From Microglena sp. YARC (Eukaryota > Chlorophyta > Chlorophyceae > Chlamydomonadales > Chlamydomonadaceae), in assembly GCA_022414725.1 (NCBI GenBank), contig CM039464.1, forward strand, positions 24,021,532 through 24,085,531: a stretch of DNA of 64,000 bases. Reading direction: 5' to 3'. Position 1 is the stretch's first letter; the number at the start of each line of letters is the position of its first letter. Below are positions 33,885 through 44,346 of this stretch, in pieces. The translations under genes and the position numbers were made by a program. Under the pieces are notes generated by a model. That model was not told where the DNA came from, searched no databases, and saw only the letters and a list, made by a program, of their open reading frames with translations.

Positions 33885-34574
33885 TTATTCTTCCCGCTCG
33901 ACCAGGAGTGTGTCCAGGTCCCTCTTCTCTCTGGGGTCCACAAACGTTGTCTGGGGAACCGTGTAAGCGGCATGGTAATCGAACATTTCTTGAGGGGCAT
34001 CCACGCTGAAATCCACATTGCCATCACTTGAAATCTTCGAAAGTTGCAACATGAGATCTCTAACGATGAACGGACGAAATTCGGAAATGTCTCCATTCCC
34101 AATTTCACCTTGATCATCGTTATCACCTTGATCATCGTTATCACATTGATCATCGTTATCACCTTGATCATCTCCATACCCTCCCGGGAGTGTGCAAGCG
34201 ACGTAGTCAGTGTTTGTTCTTGCCTCCACGATAAAGGCTTCGTTGTCGAATGGGGGGATGTCCATTTGTTGATGTTGACAATTATTTGAGACGAAGCATT
34301 CTTTGATAATATCCTCAAATTTCACTATGGATTCCATTCGTGTTTCTAAAAGGGCGACGTTCCGCATACCTGCGCGGACAACATCGTACGATCGTTGAAG
34401 AGTGATCATGTCTTCGGTATTCCCCCCCTTGTCCGGGTGGCATAGCAAGCTAAGTTCGAAATATCGCTTGCGTAGTTCCGCCAACGAATCGGAGCCGCCG
34501 CTGCATAACTGTTCCTTAGGGATACCGAAAAGGGCGTATGGGTCCACGATGGAAGTTGTCGGTTCCAATGACAT
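33885..34574 (-). CDS. J-domain (DnaJ-like) protein, 229 aa
   Basis: Intact. The J domain is at residues about 8-70: DPYALFGIPKEQL, LAELRKRYFELSLLCHPDKG with the HPD motif that stimulates Hsp70 ATPase, and ITLQRSYDVVRAGMR. The remainder is not DnaJ-like: an acidic DDQGDN tandem repeat (34,105-34,175, four units) and a C-terminal segment with VPQTTFVDPREKRD. The start MSLEPTTSIVDPY at 34,574 is chosen over an upstream Met because it begins just before the J domain. Giant viruses often carry such stand-alone J proteins. It diverges from the NET-like gene across 116 bp. Confidence 0.8.
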   Translation of the reverse strand: MSLEPTTSIVDPYALFGIPKEQLCSGGSDSLAELRKRYFELSLLCHPDKGGNTEDMITLQRSYDVVRAGMRNVALLETRMESIVKFEDIIKECFVSNNCQHQQMDIPPFDNEAFIVEARTNTDYVACTLPGGYGDDQGDNDDQCDNDDQGDNDDQGEIGNGDISEFRPFIVRDLMLQLSKISSDGNVDFSVDAPQEMFDYHAAYTVPQTTFVDPREKRDLDTLLVEREE

Positions 34575-34690
34575 GTTGAAAGAATGAATTAATAAAGAGT
34601 GTAAATAAATGGAACAATAAAGTTTCAATGAAAGAGACGTTAGGGAAGAAACTATCGGTGCACTTACTACAGTAACATCTATCTGGTTTC

Positions 34691-35605
34691 ATGGACGGAT
34701 TTCTCAAACAAGTGGCTGATCTCAGTGCCACAGAGCACATCGAAATCTTCAATATTCTGAAGCACTGCCCCACGACGCGATACATGCAGAATGCGAACGG
34801 AACTTTCGTGGATATGGCCAGTATTCCCCAGGACGTTATGGGATCCATTACACGTTTCGTCGAGTACTGTCACCAGAATAAGGGTATGATGGACGACTAC
34901 AACAACCGCCTTGCAGAATGCCGCCTGAACCAAGACTTCGATCGCCTTCCTAAATACGAGGCAATTGTTAACCTGCCTATGCGTTCGAATTCAGACACAC
35001 ATATCGACGCAATCAAGGAATCCAATAAGAACGGACGCAAGGGTGGCGGTGACGATGATGTTGAAGACGACTCTGAAGATGTCGACGACTCTAAAGACGT
35101 AGATGAAGCTGATGATCTCGATGACGATGTCGATGACGATGTCGATGTCGATGTCGATGTCGATGTCGATGTCGATGTCGATGTAGATGTAGATGGTGAG
35201 GAAGATGATGATGATGTCGACGATGATGATGTTGATGTTGATGTTGATGTTGATGTTGATGTCGATGTCGATGTCGATGTCGATGTCGATGTCGATGTCG
35301 ATGTCGATGTCGATGTCGATGTCGATGTCGATGTCGATGTTGATGATGTCGAGGAAGATGATGATGGTGATGGTGTAGTTGATTCGAAGTCTGTCGATAC
35401 TCCATCCATTGTTGTGGATAAAGATGATGTGGCTAATGATTCACGCTTGGATGAGGCACCTCAAGTTGCATCGATGTTGCAGACCGTCACTCGAAGAATG
35501 ACCACAAGCAAGTTTCACCTTGCCAAGAAGAGGCTCACTCGTAAGAAGACCGGTCGTGTGGAGATGTCGGAATTTCTCGAACCCGAGGAGTACATGTCTT
35601 CATGA
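34691..35605 (+). CDS. NET-domain-like protein with Asp-Val repeat, 304 aa
   Basis: Intact. The N-terminal about 90 residues (LSATEHIEIFNILKHC, YMQNANGTFVDMASIPQDV, ITRFVEYCHQNKGMMDDY) resemble the NET domain of BET proteins, in a form I recall from giant-virus proteins that may bind host chromatin or transcription factors. Residues about 115-235 are Asp-rich with a long Asp-Val repeat (35,130-35,345, GATGTC units). The last 55 residues are basic (RRMTTSKFHLAKKRLTRKKT). Repeat length probably varies. Function is inferred from the fold resemblance. Confidence 0.65.
   Translation: MDGFLKQVADLSATEHIEIFNILKHCPTTRYMQNANGTFVDMASIPQDVMGSITRFVEYCHQNKGMMDDYNNRLAECRLNQDFDRLPKYEAIVNLPMRSNSDTHIDAIKESNKNGRKGGGDDDVEDDSEDVDDSKDVDEADDLDDDVDDDVDVDVDVDVDVDVDVDVDGEEDDDDVDDDDVDVDVDVDVDVDVDVDVDVDVDVDVDVDVDVDVDVDVDDVEEDDDGDGVVDSKSVDTPSIVVDKDDVANDSRLDEAPQVASMLQTVTRRMTTSKFHLAKKRLTRKKTGRVEMSEFLEPEEYMSS
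35130..35345. repeat. (GATGTC)n coding microsatellite
   Basis: Hexanucleotide tract with GATGTA and GATGTT variants, in frame in the NET-like gene. The antisense frames (Ser-Thr and His-Arg runs) are by-products. Confidence 0.95.
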
Positions 35606-35693
35606 TCATACTTTTAAGAACGTGTACGGTGTCGTGTGATTTATTTAGTGCGTCTGTTGCGTTCACAAAGAGTCTGGTCCAAGTGTAACAATC

Positions 35694-36417
35694 ATGATTG
35701 ATCTTACTCAAGTTCGATGTCTCACATTCGGGGGCGTCAGGTTTCTAGGAGGGTTGCAAATCGGATGCATCAAGTATTTTGAAGAGGCGGGAATCATCAA
35801 TCAGATAGACACCTTCGTAGGGTCTTCTTCAGGATCCATTGTGTCTCTCGGTGTAATATTGGGGTTTTCTAGCCATGACATGATTTGTGTGTTCAAAAAC
35901 ATGCAGTTACCAGAACTTAATTGTATAGACCAAGTATTCGAGACGAGGGGATATGACGATGGTTCTTTCCTATTTTCCATGGTACAAGACATTCTCTCCT
36001 ACAGGTCATTTCCTTGTAACACTACATTCGCCGAGTTGCGTACGCGTACTGGGAAAGACCTTGTTGTAAATGTGGTCAACTTGACAGACAACATTATGGA
36101 TTCTTTCTCATTTGATTCTCACCCCGACATGGAGGTCCGCTTGGCGATTCGCATGTCGTGCGCTTTGCCCATCATTTTCACACCAGTGACATTTGAGGGA
36201 AAGATTTACATTGACGGGTGTTGCTACAAGGGAGTGCACGTTCCTAAGCATGTAGAGGAGAAACTGAGGCGGGGTGATTCCGGTAAGAACCTCATACTAC
36301 GTATCAATAATATCATGAATATACCGGATGAGAAATACGGTGACGACTTCATCTCCTTCATCATTCGAGTGGCCAACTCGTTCGCGCTTTTCGCATACCG
36401 TGAAATGGACAACTTAC
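35694..36417 (+). pseudogene. Patatin-like phospholipase, 5' part, split by a transposon
   Basis: The fold markers of patatin lipid acyl hydrolases are present: the oxyanion loop (LTFGGVRFLGG, residues about 9-19), the nucleophile elbow GSSSGS (G-x-S-x-G, about residues 43-48) and the catalytic Asp in YIDGCCYKG (about residue 175). Patatins cleave acyl chains from phospholipids. At 36,417 the gene is interrupted by the 9.9-kb element; the last 28 codons of the present open frame come from the element. The rest of the gene resumes at 46,329. The start MIDLTQVRCLTFGG fits the family's usual N-terminus. Everything up to the insertion is intact, so insertion may be recent relative to the decay elsewhere. 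Confidence 0.85.
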
Positions 36418-36680
36418 AATGGGCGTTCCTGCTTCCGAACGGATTTTTTATTTTACTGAAATCTTACGATAAATATTGTAAGATCGTTTTCGCAAATTAA
36501 TTGATTTTGCTTTTTTGGTGTATTTTACGAAAATATCTTACAATTTATTTTGTAAGATTGTTTTGTTGTATTCCGGAGAAAGAGACTATTCCCTTCAATT
36601 TCAATTGTAACATTGATTTGCTCGTTTGGAGAGAGAGAAATTTCCTTCGAAGTATTCCAATACAAAATCAATTGTAGAGG
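36418..36680. repeat. Left terminal region with palindromes
   Basis: After the terminal inverted sequence come imperfect or perfect hairpins: ATCTTAC/GTAAGAT arms at about 36,461-36,485 and ATCTTACAA/TTGTAAGAT arms at 36,534-36,557. They mirror those at 45,985-46,255 and resemble subterminal transposase-binding repeats. Confidence 0.65.
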
Positions 36681-37245
36681 ACAGTCAAGAGGAAGGTGAA
36701 AGCTGTTTACAAAGTCTTGAACGCATTGCTCATAATTATTTATCTCACAACTCACAACTCAACAGTTCGAAAGTACAACTTAGTACTTATGACTCCGAAA
36801 TCTGTACTTATGTGTACCTCACTTATGTATAACTCACAACTCAGAACTTACATGTACCTTATACAAGTCAGAACTAATAACTCCTAACTCAGGACTTATT
36901 ATTCATAATTTCATACCTCATAGCCTCATTATGTACATAACACAAATTTATATCCTTAAATCTGCAAACTGCCATCCTAGAATCCTGAAATCACTCAAAA
37001 TGTGTGTTGGATAAGGCAAACTAGTACACTCGTGCAAACTTGTGCACGGTGCTAATGTTGCACTGCTGCCAACAAGTCCATTGGTGATAACTTCTGCACT
37101 TGGTGCTGACAGGTCATGTGCTAAGTGACGCCATGGTGCTACCTGACACAATACTGTCTACTCTAGATTGTGGGAACAGGCTATCACGTTGTAGAAAGAG
37201 GGCCAATGCTAACTTGTTGGGTAACAACAGCGCCTATACAATCGC
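36681..37245. other. AT-rich non-coding part of the transposon
   Basis: A region of degenerate AACTCACAACTCA-type short repeats (36,735-36,910) and unique sequence with no gene. Confidence 0.5.
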
Positions 37246-38150
37246 TGCACTAGAATCTCCTCCTCCATGCCCCCATCCCCATCTTCCTCCTCCTCCATCT
37301 CCTCCTCCTTAGCAATGTCTACATTGTCTCCATCCGATTGCACAGCCTCTGCCTTGGTGTCCTTCTCAATGGATTGGCAGCTTGACCCCTTTGCATGACT
37401 CCTTGCTGTGCATTGATTGCCATGCCCAGCACCTTCTCTGGCAGCTTGACCCCTTTGCATGACCTGGCAGCTTGACCCCTTTGCATGACCCCTTGATGTG
37501 CATTGATTGATCCCCCTTGCCGGGCCCCCCCTTGCTGCGCATGCATGAAAGACTGTTTTGATAAGTCGGAAAGGCTTAGCTTCATGCCTTGCGCTTTCAC
37601 CTCTTTTCATGCCTTGCGCTTTCACCTCCTTTCATGCCTTGCGCAAATTGCCTTTCGCATCCTGGCCCTGCATGGTACCGAGTAGCACCTAATTCTCGCA
37701 CCCTTTGCGCAATGCATTTCACTGCTATGGGAATTCACTTCAGCTCTGTTCTCATGATCTGCTTTGCCTTTCGCTTTCTGCATCGCCTTGCTGCGCATCT
37801 GCATTAGCACCGGGTGGTTGTGAATAACACCCGAGTTGCTTCTAATTCTCGCACCCTTTGCGCAATGCATTTCACTGTCACTGTCCTGCCTAGCACCTTC
37901 TCTGGTGGATGCTGGGCAGATAGCCAGGAGCACTGGCGCTCGGAGCACTGGATAGGTCTGCCTACCTGCATGGCGGTTACCCGCCTGCACCTGCCAGACC
38001 AGACCAGGACACGCGCCGGGCCAGCACCTGCGCCGGAGTACTGGCGAACAGCTCTGCACCCGCCTGCACCTTCCTGAGGCCTACCTGCATGATGGTTACC
38101 CGCCTGCACCTGCGTCAGAGTTCTGGCGGACATTACTACATACCCATATG
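37246..38150 (-). pseudogene. DUF7869-type C-terminal tail, third copy
   Basis: Minus-strand SIEKDTKAEAVQSDGDN followed by IAKEEEMEEEEDGDGG (37,265-37,380) matches the acidic C-terminus of the gene at 43.7-46.0 kb. Upstream are repeated CATGCCTTGCGCTTTCACCT units (three, 37,585-37,640) and GTCATGCAAAGGGGTCAAGC units (37,380-37,480), plus a CCTGCACCTGCC-rich part. Only the tail is a clear match; the rest is repeat-derived. Confidence 0.5.
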
Positions 38151-38627
38151 GCATGCATCCTTAGCTACCGTTCCAAGATTTCCATAGAGTCTGGTTTGGT
38201 TATGAATTGCATTGTAGTGGTAGACTGCAATTGTAGCCCAGTCTTAGCTGCCTTGTGCCTGTGTTGACCAAGTTACTGCTTGCCAACAGGTTGCCTTGTT
38301 TATTGGTTAATCTTTGCCGGGAGTGTGGTTGGGTGTTTATGTTGTGATTGGTACTTTACACAACATTGACATATGGATCATGTACACCTGCAGTTCTTCT
38401 ATTTACTGTGTTCTTGCCCACCTCGGCCACCTACCTATTTACTAGGTTTGTTTTAGTGGCCCATTACTGCAATAGGTAAAGCAAAGATGTGTAGTTGAGG
38501 CCTGCTTGACTTGCATAGCATGACTGATGAAATGTCATAGCCCAGAAGAATTTAGCCCTTTTGCCTGTTCCGTCTAGGCATTCAGTGGATCAAGTTTTCT
38601 TTGACTGGTTTTAGGATTGATTTTTTT
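38151..38627. other. No gene recognised; possible intron
   Basis: Unique non-coding sequence leading into the palindrome array. It may be the 5' part of one large intron that ends at 40,778. Confidence 0.35.
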
Positions 38628-39316
38628 ATGATCGGGAGGACTGTGTGTATTCTGAGTTTGGTTTTCTCAATCATTCGCTCGTTGGGTTTGACAATGCTCC
38701 CGATGATGATCGGGAGGACTGTGGGTATTCTGAGTTTGGTTTTTCTCAATCATTCGCTCGTTGGGTTTGTCAATGCTCCCGATTATGATCGGGAGGACTG
38801 TGGGTATTCTGAGTTTGGTTTTTCTCAATCATTTGCTCGTTGGTTTTGACAATGCTCCCGATTATGCTAGGGAGGACTCTGTGTATTCCGAATTTGGTTT
38901 TCTCAATCATTCGCTCGTTGGGTTTGTCAATGCTCCCGATTATGATCGGGAGGACTGTGGGTATTCTGAGTTTGGTTTTTCTCAATCATTCGCTCGTTGG
39001 GTTTGACAATGCTCCCGATTATGATCGGGAGGACTATGGGTATGCCGCGTACAAAAAAAAAAAAAAAAAAAATGCGGAGTACATGTTTTCTGAATCATTC
39101 ACTGGTTAGGTTTGTCAGTGCTCCCGATTATGATCGGGAGGACTGTGTGTATTCCGAATTTGGTTTTCTCAATCATTCGCTCGTTGGGTTTGACAATGCT
39201 CCCGATTATGATTGGGTGGACTCTGTATATTCCGAATTTGGTTTTCTCAATCATTCGCTCGTTGGGTTTGTCAATGCTCCCGATTATGATCGGGAGGACT
39301 ATGGGTATGCCGACTA

Positions 39317-39351
<35 letters not shown>

Positions 39352-40700
39352 GAGCACATGTTTTCTGAATCATTAGCTCGTTGAATTTGTCAGTGCCCTG
39401 GATTATGATCGGGAGGACTGTGTGTATTCCGAATTTGGTTTTCTCAATCATTCGCTTGTTGGGTTTGTCAATGCTCCCGATTATGATCGGGAGGACTGTG
39501 TGTATTCCGAATTTGGTTTTCTCAATCATTCGCTCGTTGGGTTTGACAATTCTCCCGATTATGATCGGGAGGACTATGGGTATTCTGAGTTTGGTTTTTC
39601 TCAATCATTCGTTCGTTGGTTTGGACAATGCTCCCGACTATGATCGGGAGGATTAAGGGTATGCCGAGTACAAAAAAAAAAAAAAAAAATGCGGAGTACA
39701 TGTTTTCTGAATCATTTGCTCGTTGGGTTTGTCAGTGCTCTGATTATGATCGGGAGGATTGTGTGTATTCCGAATTTGGTTTTCTCAATCATTCGCTCGT
39801 TGGGTTTGTCAATGCTCCCGATTATGATCGGGAGGACTGTGAGTATTCCGAATTTGGTTTTCTCAATCATTCGCTCGTTGGGTTTGACAATGCTCCCGAT
39901 TATGATCGGGAGGACTATGGGTATGCCGCGTACAAAAAAAAAAAAAAAAAATGCGGAGTACATGTTTTCTGAATCATTCGCTCGTTGGGTTTGTCAGTGC
40001 TCCCGATTATGATCGGGTGGACTCTGTGTATTCCGAATTTGGTTTTCTCAATCATTCGCTCGTTGGGTTTGTCATTGCTCCCGATTATGATCGGGAGGAC
40101 TGTGGGTATTCCGAATTTGGTTTTCTCAATCATTCGCTCGTTGGGTTTGTCAATGCTCCCGATTATGATCGGGAGGACTGTGTGTATTCCGAATTTGGTT
40201 TTCTCAATCATTCGCTCATTGGGTTTGACAATGCTCCCGATTATGATCGGGAGGACTATGGGTATGCCGCGTACAAAAAAAAAAAAAAAAAATGCGGGGT
40301 ACATGTTTTCTGAATCATTCGCTTGTTGGGTTTGTCAGTGCTCCCGATTATGATCGGGAGGACTGTGTGCATTCCGAATTAGGTTTTCTCAATCATTCGC
40401 TCGTTGGGTTTGACAATGCTCCCGATTATGATAGGGAGGACTATGGGTATGCCGAGTACATGTTTTCTGAATCATTTGCTCGTTGGGTTTGTCAGTGCTC
40501 CCGATTATCATCGGGAGGACTGTGTGTATTCCGAGTTTTCTTTTCTCAACCATTCGCTCGTTGGGTTTGTCAATGCTCCCGATTATGATCGGGAGGACTG
40601 TGTGTATTCCGTCGTTGGTTTTCTCAATCATTTGCTTGTTGGGTTTAATAATGCTCTCGATTATGATCGGGAGGACTATGGGTATTCTGAGTTTGGTTTT
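38628..40700 (+). repeat. Tandem array of 78-79-bp units carrying a 20-nt palindrome
   Basis: About 25 units, each with CTCCCGATTATGATCGGGAG followed by a conserved 58-59-bp linker (GGACTGTGTGTATTCCGAAT..., TCTCAATCATTCGCTCGTTG...). Unit length depends on four or five T in the linker. Every two to five units a variant appears: GGACTATGGGTATGCCGCGT, then an oligo(A) run of 15-30, then TGCGGAGTACATGTTTTCTG. This gives a higher-order repeat of about 260-350 bp. The array ends in GAATCT hexamers (40,708-40,745) and a splice-acceptor-like TTGTCTTCCGCAG. Linkers are conserved, so this is not a CRISPR. Confidence 0.9.
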
Positions 40701-40778
40701 TCTGTATATCTGAATCTGATTTTGAATCTGAATCTGAATCTGAATCATTTGCTTAACCAACCTATTTGTCTTCCGCAG

Positions 40779-41073
40779 GGTCTACAATGACAGTACCGTG
40801 GAAGTAAAACTCCAATCGGACGGGAAGGATTTGGGATGCGGCGTCATGGACGAATGGACCAAGGAGCGCCAAGTGCCAATGAACACCGAAGTCGTTGTTG
40901 GTGGACCAAACTTCCATATTACGGCAGGAAATGTAAAGAGTGCAGAAGTTACGCAATATCCTATCGAAATTGAAAGCGGCAAGTGCGGTCAGCACACAAT
41001 GGTTGTTTCGAACGGTGTACATCCCACCGCGTACGTAACATTCAAAATGTACCTGTCAGATTTGAAAATTTAA
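40779..41073 (+). CDS. Exon-like coding segment after array, + copy
   Basis: Begins right after TTGTCTTCCGCAG (AG ends 40,778) and reads open for about 98 codons to TAA at 41,073. Content: TVEVKLQSDGKDLGCGVMDE, WTKERQVPMNTEVVVGG, then NVKSAEVTQYPIEIESGKCG and YVTFKMYL. Beta-rich in appearance, no family recognised. It has a minus-strand partner copy at 41,495-41,641 with the same acceptor, and the two match only up to about TTACGG at 40,925. Confidence 0.45.
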
Positions 41074-41074
41074 C

Positions 41075-41292
41075 CTGAGCCACGGTGCAGCAGTACAGTC
41101 CGTTCGATTGCTCTCTTACCGGCGTCAGGTGAAGGCCCTTTTGGTGTACATCGAGGTGACGTCCTCCTGTCGCTAGGACCAAACTCCTCGAAATCGCTCC
41201 TGAGCTTTCCTTCGCATATCTCAACCCACGCCCTAGTTTCCTCAAGCTCTTTGTCGGCGATAAATTCGCCCTCGCCGACCCTGACAGGCTTG
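41075..41292 (-). CDS. Exon-like coding segment, minus strand
   Basis: Begins after a TTGACAATGCGCAG acceptor-like site and reads KPVRVGEGEFIADKELEETR, then WVEICEGKLRSDFEEFG, to a stop near 41,070. It would follow the exon at 41,495-41,641. It meets the + strand exon tail to tail. No family recognised. Confidence 0.35.
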
Positions 41293-41494
41293 CTGCGCAT
41301 TGTCAACCACCAACCCAAGAGCCTGAATGTGAACTGGTATCCATGATAGGGCTCCTAACATGGGCCTCCGAATGCTAGTGACTTCAAGCAACTGGGCTGT
41401 CTTGACTTCCGCAAGGGTGAGTGTCGACCAGAATGCATCTGCTCCGCACATATGCCTGCATTCGCCGCGAAACCTCAACCAGTGAGCGTGCGTA

Positions 41495-41641
41495 CCCGTA
41501 ACATAGAAGTCTGGTCCACCAACAACGACTTCGATGTTCATTGGCACTTGGCGCTCCTTGGTCCATTCGTCCATGACGCCGCATCCCAAATCCTTCCCGT
41601 CCGATTGGAGTTTTACTTCCACGGTACTGTCATTGAAGACC
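41495..41641 (-). CDS. Exon-like coding segment after array, minus copy
   Basis: Near-identical to the + exon (EVKLQSDGKDLGCGVMDEWT, QVPMNIEVVVGG) and preceded by the same acceptor TTGTCTTCCGCAG. The match ends at a GTTACG|GGTACGCACG junction that looks like a splice donor, whereas the + copy continues coding. So this copy may keep an intron that the + copy lacks. Confidence 0.4.
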
Positions 41642-41734
41642 CTGCGGAAGACAAATAGGTTGGTAAAGCAAATGATTCAGATTCAGATTCAGATTCAAAA
41701 TCAGATTCAGATTTAGAGAAAAACCAAACTCAGA

Positions 41735-43455
41735 AAACCCATAGTCCTCCCGATCATAATCGGGAGCATTGTCAAACCCAACGAGCGAATGATTGAGAAA
41801 ACCAAATTCGGAATACACACAGTCCTCCCGATCATAATCGGGAGCACTGACAAACCCAACAAGCGAATGATTCAGAAAACATGTACTCGGCATTTTTTTT
41901 TTTTTTTTTGTACTCGGCATACCCATAGTCCTTCCTATCATAATCGGGAGCATTGTCAAACCCAACGAACGAATGATTGAGAAAAACCAAACTCAAAATA
42001 CCCATAGTCCTCCCGATCACAATCGGGAGCATTGACAAACCCAGCGAGCGAATGATTGAGAAAACCAAATTCGGAATACACATAGTCCTCCCAATCATAA
42101 TCGGGAGCATTGTCAAACCCAACGAGCGAATGATTGAGAAAACCAAATTCGGAATACACACAGTCCTCCCGATCATAATCGGGAGCACTGACAAACCCAA
42201 CGAGCGAATGATTCAGAAAACATGTACTCGGCATTTTTTTTTTTTTTTTTTTTTACTCGGCATACCCATAGTCCTCCTGATCATAATCGGGAGCATTGTC
42301 AAACCCAACGAACGAATGATTGAGAAAAACCAAACTCAGAATACCCACAGTCCATCCGATCACAATCGGGAGCATTATTAAACCCATCGAGCGAATGATT
42401 GAGAAAACCAAATTCGGAATACACACAGTCCTCCCGATCATAATCGGGAGCATTGTCAAACCCAACGAGCGAATGATTGAGAAAACCTAATTCGGAATGC
42501 ACACAGTCCTCCCGATCATAATCGGGAGCATTGACAAACCCATCGAGCGAATGATTGAGGAAACCAAATTCGGAATACACATAGTCCTCCCGATCATAAT
42601 TGGGAGCATTGTCAAACCCAACGAGCGAATGATTGAGAAAACCAAATTCGGAATACACACATTCCTCCCGATCATAATCGGGAGCACTGACAAACCCAAC
42701 GAGCGAATGATTGAGAAAACAAAATTCGGAATACACACAGTCCTCCCGATCATAATCGGGAGCACTGACAAACCCAACAAGCGAATGATTCAGAAAACAT
42801 GTACTCGGCATTTTTTTTTTTTTTTTTTTGTACTTGGCATACCCATAGTCCTTCCTATCATAATCGGGAGCATTGTCAAACCCAACGAACGAATGATTGA
42901 GAAAAACCAAACTCAAAATACCCATAGTCCTCCCGATCACAATCGGGAGCATTGACAAACCCAGCGAGCGAATGATTGAGAAAACCAAATTCGGAATACA
43001 CATAGTCCTCCCGATCATAATCGGGAGCATTGTCAAACCCAACAAGCGAATGAATGAGAAAAACAAATTCGGAATACACACAGTCCTCCCGATCATAATC
43101 GGGAGCACTGACAAACCCAACGAGCGAATGATTCAGAAAACATGTACTCGGCATTTTTTTTTTTTTTTTGTACTCGGCATACCCATAGTCCTCCCTATCA
43201 TAATCGGGAGCATTGTCAAACCCAACGAACGAATGATTGAGAAAAACCAAACTCAGAATACCCACAGTCCTCTTGATCATAATCGGGAGCATTGTCAAAC
43301 CCAACGAGCGAATGATTGAGAAAAACCAAACTCAGAATACACACAGTCCTCCCGATCATAATTGAGAGCATTGTCAAACCCAACGAGCGAATGATTGAGA
43401 AAACCAAATTCGGAATACACATAGTCCTCCCGATCATAATTGGGAGCATTGACAA
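41735..43455 (-). repeat. Mirror-image tandem array of palindrome units
   Basis: About 21 units of the same 78-79-bp repeat on the opposite strand, with the same oligo(A)/oligo(T) higher-order variant (41,893; 42,234; 42,812; 43,155) and the same GAATCT hexamers next to the exon (41,668-41,715). With the + array it forms a large inverted repeat centred near 41.1 kb. Confidence 0.9.
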
Positions 43456-43483
43456 ACCAACGACCCTATTCGCTTGAAGTCAC

Positions 43484-43640
43484 CTACTACACTGCTAGCT
43501 GCCAGGCAGATGCCTGGTCACCAGCTGCTAGAGTGGGTGTCGGACCTAAGCCCGGCACCGTTACTGATACAGCTACAGGCTGTATCATAACATTCCCCCC
43601 AATCCCAGGAATTTTGGGTACCAGAATTCCTGGGATTCCA
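43484..43640. repeat. Three consecutive hairpins
   Basis: In order: CCAGGCA/TGCCTGG nested in CTAGC/GCTAG arms (about 43,492-43,532); GATACAGC/GGCTGTATC (about 43,565-43,587); and CCCAGGAATT/AATTCCTGGG (about 43,601-43,636). They lie between the array and the DUF7869-type gene. Role unknown. Confidence 0.7.
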
Positions 43641-43891
43641 CAACACAAGTCATAAGGAGTAAGCCAGACAAATATTCCCGTGGAGAAGAAAAGTAGGGGG
43701 AAAGCTATCCTAAAACCAGTCAAGGCGTAGGTATGACATCCGTGAAAAACTGTATGAACAGTATCCAAAGATCTTCTTGCACGCATGTGCTGATGCAATG
43801 GACAACAAGAAGACTAATCTTCCTCAGTCACGCCACTTCTCACATACAAAGAAGACTGCAGGAGGTGAACTTCTAAAGACACGCATCATAT

Positions 43892-44031
43892 GTGAGTATA
43901 AATACAGCGCATGTAGGACATGTCCTCCCGATCATAATCGGGAGCATACACAGTATTTAAAACTTGAAATGATTACTTAACAAAATAATGCTAATATTCT
44001 GACTTCATGTTTCCTTCTATGTTAACTCAAG
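43892..44031 (+). other. Predicted intron 1 with palindrome
   Basis: GTGAGT donor and AACTCAAG acceptor, equivalent to 212-350 in copy 1. It carries CTCCCGATCATAATCGGGAG at 43,924-43,943. Confidence 0.6.
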
Positions 44032-44346
44032 ATTATTAAGTGTACGTCCATTTCCTCCCTCCCGGACACACACATAGCAATCTTGACCAAAAGTACTCAG
44101 TGATCTCGCAAGGGTTAAAGAACATGGAAGTGTACACCCTGGACCATCTGATGGGCATTGTTGGTAACTTATTCAAGAGAATGGGCCCTTACACAAGGCA
44201 AGACGTCGTGACCTCTATAGGGGACTTCTCCGCTGTCCTCTTAGACAACGTTTACAAGTTGTTCGGTCATGGCACTAGCACCGTCAAAGGAGTTAATCGC
44301 CGTTTACACGCATTCAAGATAACGAAAGGTCCCAACGGGAGAGTCG

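Noticed and set aside
34897..35409. Ser-Thr and His-Arg open frames opposite the NET-like gene
   Set aside because: They are antisense shadows of the GATGTC repeat; the + frame has a recognisable domain at its start.
38601..43455. Long open frames through both palindrome arrays (up to 273 codons), in several frames and on both strands
   Set aside because: The 78-bp unit is 26 codons long without stops in several frames, so open frames arise automatically. Oligo(A) runs and 79-bp units break them, and the same sequence appears intronic.
38628..43455. CRISPR-like array (20-nt palindromic repeat with regular spacing)
   Set aside because: The 58-59-bp linkers are conserved between units, whereas CRISPR spacers differ. 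No cas genes are present and the context is eukaryotic.
43440..43655. 71-codon frame over the three hairpins
   Set aside because: The region is dominated by inverted repeats, and the frame has no conserved content or link to the DUF7869-type exon.
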